From: Desulfotomaculum nigrificans DSM 574
GTDB lineage: Bacteria; Bacillota; Desulfotomaculia; Desulfotomaculales; Desulfotomaculaceae
NCBI RefSeq assembly: GCF_000189755.2
Contig: NZ_KI912183.1
Location: 2,842,255 to 2,906,254 of the forward strand
Length of the DNA stretch: 64,000 nt
Reading direction: 5' to 3'
In this document: in pieces, positions 50,670 through 58,716 of the stretch
Layout of the letters: each line of letters starts with the position of its first letter
How positions within the stretch are numbered: the first letter of the stretch is position 1
The notes under the pieces: generated by a model
What the model was told of the DNA's origin: nothing
Database searches by the model: none
The model's input: only the letters and a program-made list of their open reading frames with translations
Translations under genes and position numbers: made by a program

Positions 50670-52064
50670 ATGCATATTCCCAGACTGGTGTTAGCCGGGA
50701 CCCACAGCGGGGTGGGCAAAACCACAGTTACGTTAGGGTTGCTGGCTGCCCTGAACCGCCGGGGACTGAGGGTGCAGCCTTTTAAAGTGGGTCCCGATTA
50801 TATCGACCCCGGCCTGCACCGGGCGGCGGCGCACTGTGTCTCCCATAATTTAGATAGTTGGATGGGTTCCCCGGCCCAGGTACGGCAGCTTTTTATCCGC
50901 CGGGCAGCGGGCTCTGACCTGGCCGTGGTGGAAGGCGTCATGGGGCTTTATGACGGGGTCAGGGGCCGGGGAGAGGCTGGCAGTACCGCGCAGGTGGCTA
51001 AAATTATTCAAGCGCCGGTGGTGCTGATCTTTCCGGCCAAAGGTCTGGCCCGCAGCGCTATAGCCTTAATCAGCGGCTACCGCAGTTTTGACCCCCGGGT
51101 GCAGATTGGCGGCGTCATTGCCAACGGGGTAGGCAGTGACCGGCACCGGGAATTTCTCCGGGAAGTGGTGGAAGGCGAACTGAGCCTGCCCCTGCTGGGC
51201 GCCTTGAGTCACCGCCAGGAAATTGTCATGCCCCAGCGTCACCTGGGCTTATTGCCGGCGGTGGAAAATAAAGAGTTAAACCGTACATTGGAGCAACTGG
51301 CCAGGGTGGCTGAGGAGCAATTGGATATTGATAAGATAATAGATCTGGCCCAAAAGGCACCTTTGTTCGAGGATGGCCCCGGGTTACCTTGTACCCGCCC
51401 GGTCCCCCGGGTACGGCTGGCGGTGGCCAGGGATGAGGCCTTTAATTTTTATTATGATGACAGTTTAGATTATCTAACTGAATCAGGGGCGGCAATTGTG
51501 CCCTTCAGTCCCCTGCGGGATGCCCAGTTACCACCGGATATTGACGGCATCTATATTGGCGGCGGCTTTCCGGAGCAATTTCTGCCGGAGCTGGCGGCTA
51601 ACCAATTGATTAAGCAGCAAATTATTGCCGCCCACCAGAGCGGCATGCCCATTTACGCTGAGTGTGGTGGCTTGATGTACCTGTGCCAGGGCATTTGTTC
51701 CTTATCCGGCGAGGAATTTCCCGGTGTGGGTCTGGTGCCGGCCAGGGTGAAAATGGAGCGGAAATTAGCCGCCCTGGGGTATGTGCGGGCCCGGTTGGTT
51801 AAACCTACCCTGTTAGGGGAACCGGGCCTGGAACTGCGGGGCCATGAATTTCACTGGTCCACCATCAGTGCCCTGTCCCCGGCAGATGCGGCCTATCAAC
51901 TCAGCGGTGGCCGGGGGACGGAGGAACGGCCCGAGGGATATGCTAAGGCCAACCTGCTGGCTTCCTATGTCCACCTGCACTTTCGTTATAACCCAACAGC
52001 TGCTGGCAATTTCTTAGCTCAATGTACCCGTTATGGTCAGGTCAGGAGAACTAAACATGGATAA
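50670..52064 (+). CDS. cbiA: Cobyrinic acid a,c-diamide synthase
   Basis: A 464-residue glutamine amidotransferase that amidates the a and c side chains. The ATP-binding domain begins AGTHSGVGKTTVTLGLL (residues 9-25) with KVGPDYIDPGLH; the C-terminal class-I glutaminase domain has YAECGGLMYL (catalytic Cys about 331) and GHEFHWS. ATG 50670 has TGGAGG upstream. First gene of the uninterrupted cbi block; cbiD overlaps it by 8 bases. A decayed duplicate of its 5' end lies 1.8 kb upstream. Confidence 0.95.
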   Translation: MHIPRLVLAGTHSGVGKTTVTLGLLAALNRRGLRVQPFKVGPDYIDPGLHRAAAHCVSHNLDSWMGSPAQVRQLFIRRAAGSDLAVVEGVMGLYDGVRGRGEAGSTAQVAKIIQAPVVLIFPAKGLARSAIALISGYRSFDPRVQIGGVIANGVGSDRHREFLREVVEGELSLPLLGALSHRQEIVMPQRHLGLLPAVENKELNRTLEQLARVAEEQLDIDKIIDLAQKAPLFEDGPGLPCTRPVPRVRLAVARDEAFNFYYDDSLDYLTESGAAIVPFSPLRDAQLPPDIDGIYIGGGFPEQFLPELAANQLIKQQIIAAHQSGMPIYAECGGLMYLCQGICSLSGEEFPGVGLVPARVKMERKLAALGYVRARLVKPTLLGEPGLELRGHEFHWSTISALSPADAAYQLSGGRGTEERPEGYAKANLLASYVHLHFRYNPTAAGNFLAQCTRYGQVRRTKHG

Positions 52065-53172
52065 AGTAAGGACAAAGGAATTGAGATCCGGCTACACTAC
52101 CGGTTCCTGCGCTGCGGCGGCGGCCAAGGCCGCTGCCCGGGCCCTGGTGGATGGCACCCTGCTAACGCAGGTAACCATTACCCTGCCCGCCGGGGGGCAG
52201 TTAACCCTGCCGGTGGCCCGGGTAGAGCCGGGGGACGGGTGGTGCCGGGCCCAGGTGATTAAGGATGCCGGGGACGACCCGGATGTCACCCACGGTTTAG
52301 CCATTGTGGCCGAGGTGCGACCGGCAGCAGGGGGCATATCTATATTGGGAGGACCGGGGGTGGGTACGGTGACCAAACCCGGTCTGGCGGTGCCGGTGGG
52401 CCAACCGGCCATTAACCCGGTGCCCCGGCAGATGATTGAGCGGGAGGTCAGAGAAGTGTTACCTCCGGGCCAGGGGGCTACAGTGATCATCAGTGCCCCG
52501 GGTGGGGAGAAACTGGCTCACCAAACCATGAACCCCCGATTAGGGATTGTAGGTGGTATCTCCATCCTGGGCACCGGCGGCATTGTGCGACCCATGTCCG
52601 AGGAGGCTTATCGCCAATCCCTGGTGCCCCAGGTGGACCAAGCCCTGGCCCTGGGTTACCGGCACCTGGTGTTAACTCCCGGGCGTCTGGGGGTAAACAA
52701 GGCCCGGGAGCTGGGGTTACCCCCGGACTGTATTGTGGAAACCAGCAACTTCATCGGCACTTTGTTAGAGGAGTGTGCCAAACGGCCGGTGGAGGCGGTG
52801 CTGTTGTTTGGCCACCTGGGTAAACTGGTCAAGGTGGCAGCAGGTATTTTCCACACCCTGGGTCGGCTGGCGGATGCCCGGCGGGAGACCCTGGCCGCCC
52901 ACGCGGCCCTGCAGGGGGCACCCAGGGAGGTAATTGTGCAGATTATGAACATGAATACCGCTGAAGAGGTGGTGGGGATATTACAACGATACGGTTTATC
53001 TAATGTATGGCATCAGGTGGCTGCCGCTGCCAGCCGGCGGGCGGCCCAATATGTGGGGGATAAATATCTGGTGGGTACCATGATGTACTCCTTAAGCGGT
53101 GAAATTGTGGGCTACGATGCAGGGGCCCGGCAAATCGGGGGTGAGCTGGGATGGCACATAGCATTACCGTAA
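52057..53172 (+). CDS. cbiD: Cobalt-precorrin-5B C1-methyltransferase
   Basis: A 371-residue CbiD (usual 360-390), the anaerobic-route enzyme that methylates C1 of cobalt-precorrin-5B. The start reads LRSGYTTGSCAAAAAKAA; GTVTKPGLAVPVGQPAINPVPRQMI and FGHLGKLVKVAAGIFHT are family marks. ATG 52057 has TCAGGAG upstream and lies within the cbiA 3' end. CbiD marks the oxygen-independent pathway. Confidence 0.95.
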   Translation: MDKVRTKELRSGYTTGSCAAAAAKAAARALVDGTLLTQVTITLPAGGQLTLPVARVEPGDGWCRAQVIKDAGDDPDVTHGLAIVAEVRPAAGGISILGGPGVGTVTKPGLAVPVGQPAINPVPRQMIEREVREVLPPGQGATVIISAPGGEKLAHQTMNPRLGIVGGISILGTGGIVRPMSEEAYRQSLVPQVDQALALGYRHLVLTPGRLGVNKARELGLPPDCIVETSNFIGTLLEECAKRPVEAVLLFGHLGKLVKVAAGIFHTLGRLADARRETLAAHAALQGAPREVIVQIMNMNTAEEVVGILQRYGLSNVWHQVAAAASRRAAQYVGDKYLVGTMMYSLSGEIVGYDAGARQIGGELGWHIALP

Positions 53173-53777
53173 TCGGCGTGGGACCGGGCAGCCCGGATTT
53201 TCTCACCCCCGCCGGGTCCAGGGCCCTGGCCCAGGCGGACCTGGTGGTAGGGGCCAAACGTTTACTGATTACCTTTGCCCAACCGCACCAGGAGGTATAC
53301 CCCCTGGGGGCTGACCTGGCCGAGGCGGCGGAGTTTATTAGGCGAAAATCCGAAGAAAAGCAGGTGGCGGTGCTGGTTTCCGGTGATACCGGACTTTACA
53401 GTTTTGCCGACTACCTGGCAGAGCGACTGCCGGCGGACCGTTTGACCCTTGTTCCCGGTATTAGCTCCGTGCAGCTGATGTTTGCCCGGCTTAAGCGCCC
53501 CTGGCAAGAGGCAGTGATTATCAGCCGTCACGGCCGACAAGACCGGCGCTTGATTCAGTTGGTGCAATCCGGCCTGGTGGTGGCAGTTTTAACCGACCGA
53601 TATAATACCCCCCAGTTGCTGGCGGCAGAGCTGTTGACAGCCGGTTGCCAGGATCTGCCGGTGGCTGTGGGATGTAATCTTTCCTATGATGATGAGACCA
53701 TTTACCGGGGTAAGTTAAGCAGCCTCAGGGAAAGTACCGAACAATTTGTCAACTGTGTGGTGGTGATTGGTGTCTAG
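53151..53777 (+). CDS. cbiE: Cobalt-precorrin-7 C5-methyltransferase
   Basis: A 208-residue tetrapyrrole methylase. ITVIGVGPGSPDFLTPAGSRAL forms the SAM-fold start, LVSGDTGLYSFADYLA and LVPGISSVQLMFARLKRPW follow as in CbiE. It acts with CbiT, encoded next, on C5 and C15; in many genomes the two are fused as CobL, here they are separate. It overlaps cbiD by 22 bases. Confidence 0.93.
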   Translation: MAHSITVIGVGPGSPDFLTPAGSRALAQADLVVGAKRLLITFAQPHQEVYPLGADLAEAAEFIRRKSEEKQVAVLVSGDTGLYSFADYLAERLPADRLTLVPGISSVQLMFARLKRPWQEAVIISRHGRQDRRLIQLVQSGLVVAVLTDRYNTPQLLAAELLTAGCQDLPVAVGCNLSYDDETIYRGKLSSLRESTEQFVNCVVVIGV

Positions 53778-54372
53778 AGCAGAATGGCCTTACGGCACAC
53801 CGGGTATACCGGATCATCTGTTTAAGCGGGTCAGTGGTATACCTATGACCAAACAAGAAATCCGGGCTATCGTCATCAGCAAGCTACGGTTGTTTCCCAC
53901 AGCGGTGGTTTATGATGTGGGGGCCGGCACCGGCAGTGTGACGGTGGAGTGTGCCCTGCAGGCCAGGGGGGGGACCGTGTACGCCCTGGAAAAGGACGGG
54001 CAGGCCGATGAACTGGTGGAGGCCAACGCCCGCCGGTTTGGCTTAACCAATGTAAAACTGGTACCTGGGGAGGCACCTGCCACGATGGAAAAACTTCCCC
54101 CGGCGGATCGCATTTTTATCGGGGGCAGTGCCGGGGCACTGGCCGAAATTTTACAAATGGCCCACCGTAAATTAAAGTCCGGCGGTTGGCTGGTGGCCAC
54201 CGCCGTTACCTTGGAGACAGGGCCGGCGGTACTGGATTTTCTAACCCGGCAAGGGTATGACCAGGTGGAAGCGGTGGCAGTTAATGTGGCTAAGATAAAA
54301 CAGGTGGGTTCAGCACACCTCTGGCAGGCGGAGAACCCGGTGCAAATAATTGCGGGTCAAAAGCCCCGATGA
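53770..54372 (+). CDS. cbiT: Cobalt-precorrin-6B C15-methyltransferase (decarboxylating)
   Basis: A 200-residue Rossmann-type methyltransferase. The opening EWPYGTPGIPDHLFKRVSGIPMTKQEIRA is characteristic of CbiT, the SAM motif is VVYDVGAGTGSVTVECAL, and IFIGGSAGALAEIL follows. It methylates C15 and removes the acetate carboxyl at C12. GTG 53770 is given; TTG 53767 is adjacent and possible. Either start overlaps the cbiE stop. Confidence 0.93.
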   Translation: MSRAEWPYGTPGIPDHLFKRVSGIPMTKQEIRAIVISKLRLFPTAVVYDVGAGTGSVTVECALQARGGTVYALEKDGQADELVEANARRFGLTNVKLVPGEAPATMEKLPPADRIFIGGSAGALAEILQMAHRKLKSGGWLVATAVTLETGPAVLDFLTRQGYDQVEAVAVNVAKIKQVGSAHLWQAENPVQIIAGQKPR

Positions 54373-54387
54373 TGTGAGAGGTTAGAG

Positions 54388-55149
54388 GTGAGATTTAATC
54401 CAATGATATATTTTGTGGGAGCAGGTCCCGGGGATCCGGAACTGTTAACAGTGAAGGGGCAGCGTTTGCTGCAACAGGCTGACCTGATTGTTTACACCGG
54501 TTCCCTGGTGCCGCTGCAGGTGATGGATTGTTGCCGGGCGGATGCGGTTAAAATCAACAGCGCCCCCCTGACCCTGCAGGAAATTATTGCCGTGATGGTG
54601 GAACACCACCACCAGGGCCGGTTGGTGGTGCGCTTACATACCGGGGACCCCAGTTTATACGGTGCCATTGGCGAGCAAATGAAAGAACTGGACCGGCTGG
54701 GAGTACCCTATGAAATTGTGCCCGGGGTTAGCTCCTTTTTAGCCGCCGCGGCGGCGGTGAAAAAGGAATATACCGTGCCGGGGGGTTCCCAAACAGTGAT
54801 CATTACCCGGTTGGCCGGACGCACCCCGGTGCCGCCGGAGCAATCCCTGGCCAGCCTGGCCAGGCACAAAGGTTCTATGGCCATCTTCTTATCTGTGGGT
54901 ATGGCCCGGCAGGTGCAGCAGGAGTTGTTGCAGGGCTACCCACCGGCCACTCCGGTGGCGGTGGTGGAGCGGGCCTCCCAACCAGGGGAAAGGGTGATCC
55001 AGGGACAACTAAGTGATCTGGCCCGGCTGGTCCAGGAGGCCGGCATCACCCGCACGGCGTTAATTCTGGTGGGTGATTTCCTGACCTGCCAGGGACAGTC
55101 CCAACTTTATAACGGGGAGTTTAAACATGGTTACCGCCCCGGCGAATAA
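54388..55149 (+). CDS. cbiF: Cobalt-precorrin-4 C11-methyltransferase
   Basis: A 253-residue tetrapyrrole methylase. IYFVGAGPGDPELLTVKGQRLL, VYTGSLVP, RLHTGDPSLYGAIGEQ and IVPGVSSFLAAAA are CbiF/CobM marks. It methylates C11. GTG 54388 is used; ATG 54403 is an alternative and fits the family start (MIYFVGAGPGDPE) better in length. It overlaps cbiG by 23 bases. Confidence 0.94.
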   Translation: MRFNPMIYFVGAGPGDPELLTVKGQRLLQQADLIVYTGSLVPLQVMDCCRADAVKINSAPLTLQEIIAVMVEHHHQGRLVVRLHTGDPSLYGAIGEQMKELDRLGVPYEIVPGVSSFLAAAAAVKKEYTVPGGSQTVIITRLAGRTPVPPEQSLASLARHKGSMAIFLSVGMARQVQQELLQGYPPATPVAVVERASQPGERVIQGQLSDLARLVQEAGITRTALILVGDFLTCQGQSQLYNGEFKHGYRPGE

Positions 55150-56185
55150 AGTGGCCGTGCTGGCCCTGACCAGGGGCGGGGCCCAATTGGCCGGAACCAT
55201 TTATAAACTTTTACCCGGGGTGCAGCTGGTGCTGCCCCAACGGCTGGCCATGGCCAGCCACCCGGCGGATACCCTTTATTTTGCTGATTGGCAGCAGGCC
55301 GCCGGGACCGCCTTTAGCCGGTACCGCCAGTTAATCTTCATTATGGCCACCGGCATTGTGGTGCGCACCCTGGCACCTATGTTGGGCTCAAAGAGAACCG
55401 ACCCGGCGGTGCTGGTTATTGATGAGCAGGGGCAGTTTGTCATCAGCCTGTTAGCCGGGCACCTGGGGGGAGCCAATGAACTGGCCCGGCGGGTGGCGGA
55501 ACTTTTGGGGGCCAGAGCGGTGATTACCACCGCCACGGATGTAAATGAAAAGGTGGCCGTGGACATCCTGGCCCGGCAGTTAAACTGCGACATTTACCCC
55601 TTGCACCGGGTGAAGTTATTTAACCGTTACCTGGCGGAAGGAGAACCGGTGGCCCTGTACTCTGAGTGGCAGCTGCCGCCGGGATTAACGGCAGGATTTG
55701 ACCTCATTAAAGACAGAACAGATGACCCCGGCACAAGTCCGGTGGTTTACATAACAAATAAATTACTGGGGCCAAGTCAGGGGGCGCGCTTAATCCTGCG
55801 TCCCCGTAACCTGGTGGCCGGTGTGGGTTGCCGCCGGGGGGTCGGCCCGGAGCAAATAATTAGGGCGGTGAAGACTGCCTTTAAACGGGGTGGTTTCAGC
55901 CTGCTATCCCTTAAAGCATTAGCCACGGTGGATATTAAAATGCAGGAACCGGGGCTACAGCAGGCGGCCGCCTACTTGCGAGTGCCTTTGCTGGAAGTAA
56001 CCAAAGAACAAATTGCAGCACTGGCGGGGCAGTATATCCAGTCAGATTTTGTCAGAGAGAGCATAGGAGTTGGTGGAGTATGCGAACCGGCGGCCATAAC
56101 AGCCAGTGGCCAGGGAACCATCAGGCTGGCCAAGCAGAAGCTGGGGGCAGTGACAGTGGCCATTGCCGAGGCCAAATTATGGTAG
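55127..56185 (+). CDS. cbiG: Cobalt-precorrin-5A hydrolase
   Basis: A 352-residue CbiG that opens the delta-lactone and releases acetaldehyde. The N-terminal domain has IFIMATGIVVRTLAPMLGSKRTDPAVLV and LLAGHLGGANELARRVAELLGA; the C-terminal domain (about 225-352) has AGVGCRRGVGPEQI and ESIGVGGVCEPAA. Standard two-domain length. It ends inside the start of cbiH (7-base overlap). Confidence 0.93.
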   Translation: MVTAPANKVAVLALTRGGAQLAGTIYKLLPGVQLVLPQRLAMASHPADTLYFADWQQAAGTAFSRYRQLIFIMATGIVVRTLAPMLGSKRTDPAVLVIDEQGQFVISLLAGHLGGANELARRVAELLGARAVITTATDVNEKVAVDILARQLNCDIYPLHRVKLFNRYLAEGEPVALYSEWQLPPGLTAGFDLIKDRTDDPGTSPVVYITNKLLGPSQGARLILRPRNLVAGVGCRRGVGPEQIIRAVKTAFKRGGFSLLSLKALATVDIKMQEPGLQQAAAYLRVPLLEVTKEQIAALAGQYIQSDFVRESIGVGGVCEPAAITASGQGTIRLAKQKLGAVTVAIAEAKLW

Positions 56186-56889
56186 TGGGGTTGGGCCCGG
56201 GGAACCGGGACAGTTTCACCGCGGAAGCCTTGACCGCCATCCGGGAGGCTCAGGTGGTGGTGGGGTATCATACCTATTTAAACCTGATCCCTGATTTAAT
56301 CGAAGGAAAGGAAATGGTGGCCACCCCCATGCGGGGGGAGGTGGAGCGGGCCAGGCAGGCCGTGGAACTGGCTGCTGCCGGCAAAACAGTGGCGGTGGTC
56401 AGCAGCGGCGACCCGGGCATCTACGGCATGGCCGGCATCATTATCGAGGTGGCCGGGGACAGAGTTCCGGTTAAGGTGATTCCCGGGGTAACCGCTGCTT
56501 CGGCGGCGGCGGCCAGTTTAGGGGCCCCTTTGATGCATGACTTTGCAGTGATCAGTCTGAGCGACCTGCTGACCCCCTGGGAAACCATTCTGAAACGGCT
56601 GGAGATGGCTGCCGCCGGGGATTTTGTCATTGTTTTGTATAACCCCCGCAGCCACGGTCGACCCAACCATATTAATACTGCCAGGGATATTATGCTGAAA
56701 TACAAAGCACCGGCTACCCCGGTTGGCATTGTGCGGCAGGCCCGGCGGGGTCAGGAAGAGAGGACCATCACTACCCTGGATCGGATGTTGGACGTGGAAA
56801 TTGATATGCTCACCACAGTGATCATTGGCAATAGCCAGACCCGGGTGGCCGGGAAATATATGTTAACCCCCCGGGGGTATCACCTGTGA
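56179..56889 (+). CDS. cbiH: Cobalt-precorrin-3 C17-methyltransferase
   Basis: A 236-residue tetrapyrrole methylase that methylates C17 and contracts the ring. VVGLGPGNRDSFTAEALTAI, VVSSGDPGIYGMAGI, IPGVTAASAAAASLGAPLMHDFAVISLSD and LYNPRS are the CbiH/CobJ marks. ATG 56179 is chosen; the in-frame extension upstream lies entirely inside cbiG and is not methylase-like. It overlaps cbiJ by 4 bases. Confidence 0.94.
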   Translation: MVVGLGPGNRDSFTAEALTAIREAQVVVGYHTYLNLIPDLIEGKEMVATPMRGEVERARQAVELAAAGKTVAVVSSGDPGIYGMAGIIIEVAGDRVPVKVIPGVTAASAAAASLGAPLMHDFAVISLSDLLTPWETILKRLEMAAAGDFVIVLYNPRSHGRPNHINTARDIMLKYKAPATPVGIVRQARRGQEERTITTLDRMLDVEIDMLTTVIIGNSQTRVAGKYMLTPRGYHL

Positions 56890-57647
56890 TTTTGGTGCTG
56901 GCCGGCACGGTGGAGGGACGGCAGACGGCGGCCCTGCTGCAGGAACATGGTTTCCGGGTGACTGCCTCGGTGGTAAGTCCCTACGGGGCGGAACTACTGA
57001 GCCGGCAGGGGGTATCCTGTGTCCGTACCGGACCGTTGGATGAACTTTCCTTACAGGCGCTGCTGCAGCAAGGGGTTTCTTTGCTGGTGGATGCCACCCA
57101 TCCCTTTGCCACCGCAATTTCCCAATTGGCCATGCAGGTGGCCCGCCGTCTCGGGGTTCCCTACCTGCGGTTGGAACGACCGGCTGCTGAATTGCCACCC
57201 CACCCGTTAGTCCACCCGGTGGAGAGCTTGCAGCAGGGGATTGACCGGTCCCTGGCCCTGGGCCGGGTCTGGTTTTCCACTCTGGGTAGCAAGCATTTAC
57301 CAACCCTGGTGGTAGCCGCCCGCCGGTCCGGGGTCAAATTGGTGGCCCGGGTGTTGCCGGATCTGAATGTAATCAAGGCTTGTCTGAATTTAGGTTTAAA
57401 TCCCGCTGATATAGTGGCCTTGCAGGGGCCCTGTAGTGAAGATTTAAACCTGGCCCTGTACCGGCAATACCGGGCTCAGGTGGTGTTGACCAAGGACAGC
57501 GGCGGCACTGGCGGTGTGCCGGAGAAGGTGGCGGCTGCCGTCAAAGCGGGTATACCTATTGTGGTGTGGCAGCGTCCCCGGCTATCTTATCCCTTGGTGC
57601 TTAATTCACCGGAGCAGGTGTTAGAATACTGTTTGTACAGACTCTGA
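56886..57647 (+). CDS. cbiJ: Cobalt-precorrin-6A reductase
   Basis: A 253-residue reductase of the CbiJ/CobK family. LVLAGTVEGRQTAALLQ, LVDATHPFATAISQLAM, YLRLERPA and the closing KDSGGTGGVPEKVAAA are typical. It reduces the macrocycle with a nicotinamide cofactor. GTG 56886 overlaps the cbiH stop by 4 bases. Confidence 0.92.
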   Translation: MILVLAGTVEGRQTAALLQEHGFRVTASVVSPYGAELLSRQGVSCVRTGPLDELSLQALLQQGVSLLVDATHPFATAISQLAMQVARRLGVPYLRLERPAAELPPHPLVHPVESLQQGIDRSLALGRVWFSTLGSKHLPTLVVAARRSGVKLVARVLPDLNVIKACLNLGLNPADIVALQGPCSEDLNLALYRQYRAQVVLTKDSGGTGGVPEKVAAAVKAGIPIVVWQRPRLSYPLVLNSPEQVLEYCLYRL

Positions 57648-57667
57648 ACAAGTAAGGGGGATCTGCC

Positions 57668-58045
57668 TTGTTAGAAGGAGTACTTTTGCTGGGGCATGGC
57701 AGCCGCCGGCCGGAAGCTAACCAGGAAATTTTACAGATTGCCGAGCTGGTGCAGGCCCGGGGCGGGGATGCGGTCTATCAAACCGGATTTTTGCAATTTG
57801 GCACACCTACGCTGTCCGGGGCCGTTGCCAAACTGGCCCGGGCAGGAGTACGCAAGATCACGGTGGTACCGCTTTTGTTGGTGGTTGGTACCCATATTCA
57901 GGACGATCTGCCGCGCCTGATACAGGAACAAAAAAGGCTTTACCCTGATATTACCTTTTTTTTGGCGCCCCACCTGGGGGCGGACCCACGGATTGCTGAA
58001 ATTGTACTTGAGCGAATGACACAAGGATGTGAAATAAAAATTTGA
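57668..58045 (+). CDS. cbiX: Sirohydrochlorin cobaltochelatase, small CbiX type
   Basis: A 125-residue CbiX-S, the length of the short archaeal-type chelatase that works as a homodimer. The start LLLGHGSRRPEANQEI carries the metal His, and VVPLLLVVGTHIQDDLPRLI the second. It duplicates the role of the CbiK encoded at 41.8 kb. TTG 57668 has TAAGGGGGA upstream; overlaps cbiC by 4 bases. An Fe or Ni chelatase role cannot be excluded. Confidence 0.9.
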   Translation: MLEGVLLLGHGSRRPEANQEILQIAELVQARGGDAVYQTGFLQFGTPTLSGAVAKLARAGVRKITVVPLLLVVGTHIQDDLPRLIQEQKRLYPDITFFLAPHLGADPRIAEIVLERMTQGCEIKI

Positions 58046-58668
58046 GCATATTTGATGAGATTATTTGGGACCCTAAGGCCATTGAGCAGGAAAGCCTGCG
58101 TCAGATTGCGGACTATGTGCGGGACCTGGACTTATCCCCGGGGGAAAAAGCAGTGGTTAGCCGCATCATCCATACCAGCGGTGATCCGGCCCTGGCCGCT
58201 CAGGTATGTTTCCACCCCCGGGCGGTGGCCGCCGGGGCAGCAGCCCTCAAAGCAGGAGTCCACATTTATACCGATGTAAGCATGCTGGAAGCGGGTATTA
58301 ACCGGCGGCGGTTGGCCCGGTACGGGGGGCAGGTACACTGCGCGGTGCACAGCCCGGATGTGGTGGCAGAGGCTAAGGCCAGGGGTATTACCCGCTCGGC
58401 AGTGGCCATAGAAAGGTTTGGCCGGCAATTGCAGGGACAGGTGGTGGCCATCGGCAACGCCCCCACTGCTTTGTTTACCCTATTGCGCATGATCCAGGAG
58501 GGATTGCGCCCGGCCCTGGTGGTGGGGATGCCGGTAGGCTTTGTGGGGGCGGCCCAGTCCAAGGACTTGCTGATGCAAACCGATGTACCCTACATCACCA
58601 TCCCCGGCACCCGTGGCGGCAGCCCCCTGGCGGCGGCTACTATTAATGCGTTACTTTATCTTGACTAG
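58042..58668 (+). CDS. cbiC: Cobalt-precorrin-8 methylmutase
   Basis: A 208-residue CbiC (usual about 210) that moves the C11 methyl to C12. Motifs: ISRIIHTSGDP-like VVSRIIHTSGDPALAAQVCF with catalytic His near 44, DVSMLEAGI, and GMPVGFVGAAQSKDLL. TTG 58042 gives a 4-base overlap with cbiX. It is the last step before cobyrinate. Confidence 0.94.
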   Translation: MSIFDEIIWDPKAIEQESLRQIADYVRDLDLSPGEKAVVSRIIHTSGDPALAAQVCFHPRAVAAGAAALKAGVHIYTDVSMLEAGINRRRLARYGGQVHCAVHSPDVVAEAKARGITRSAVAIERFGRQLQGQVVAIGNAPTALFTLLRMIQEGLRPALVVGMPVGFVGAAQSKDLLMQTDVPYITIPGTRGGSPLAAATINALLYLD

Positions 58669-58716
58669 ATAGTTGTATTTTATAAGTTCGAACCTCGAAA
58701 AGGAGGGTTATTCCCT

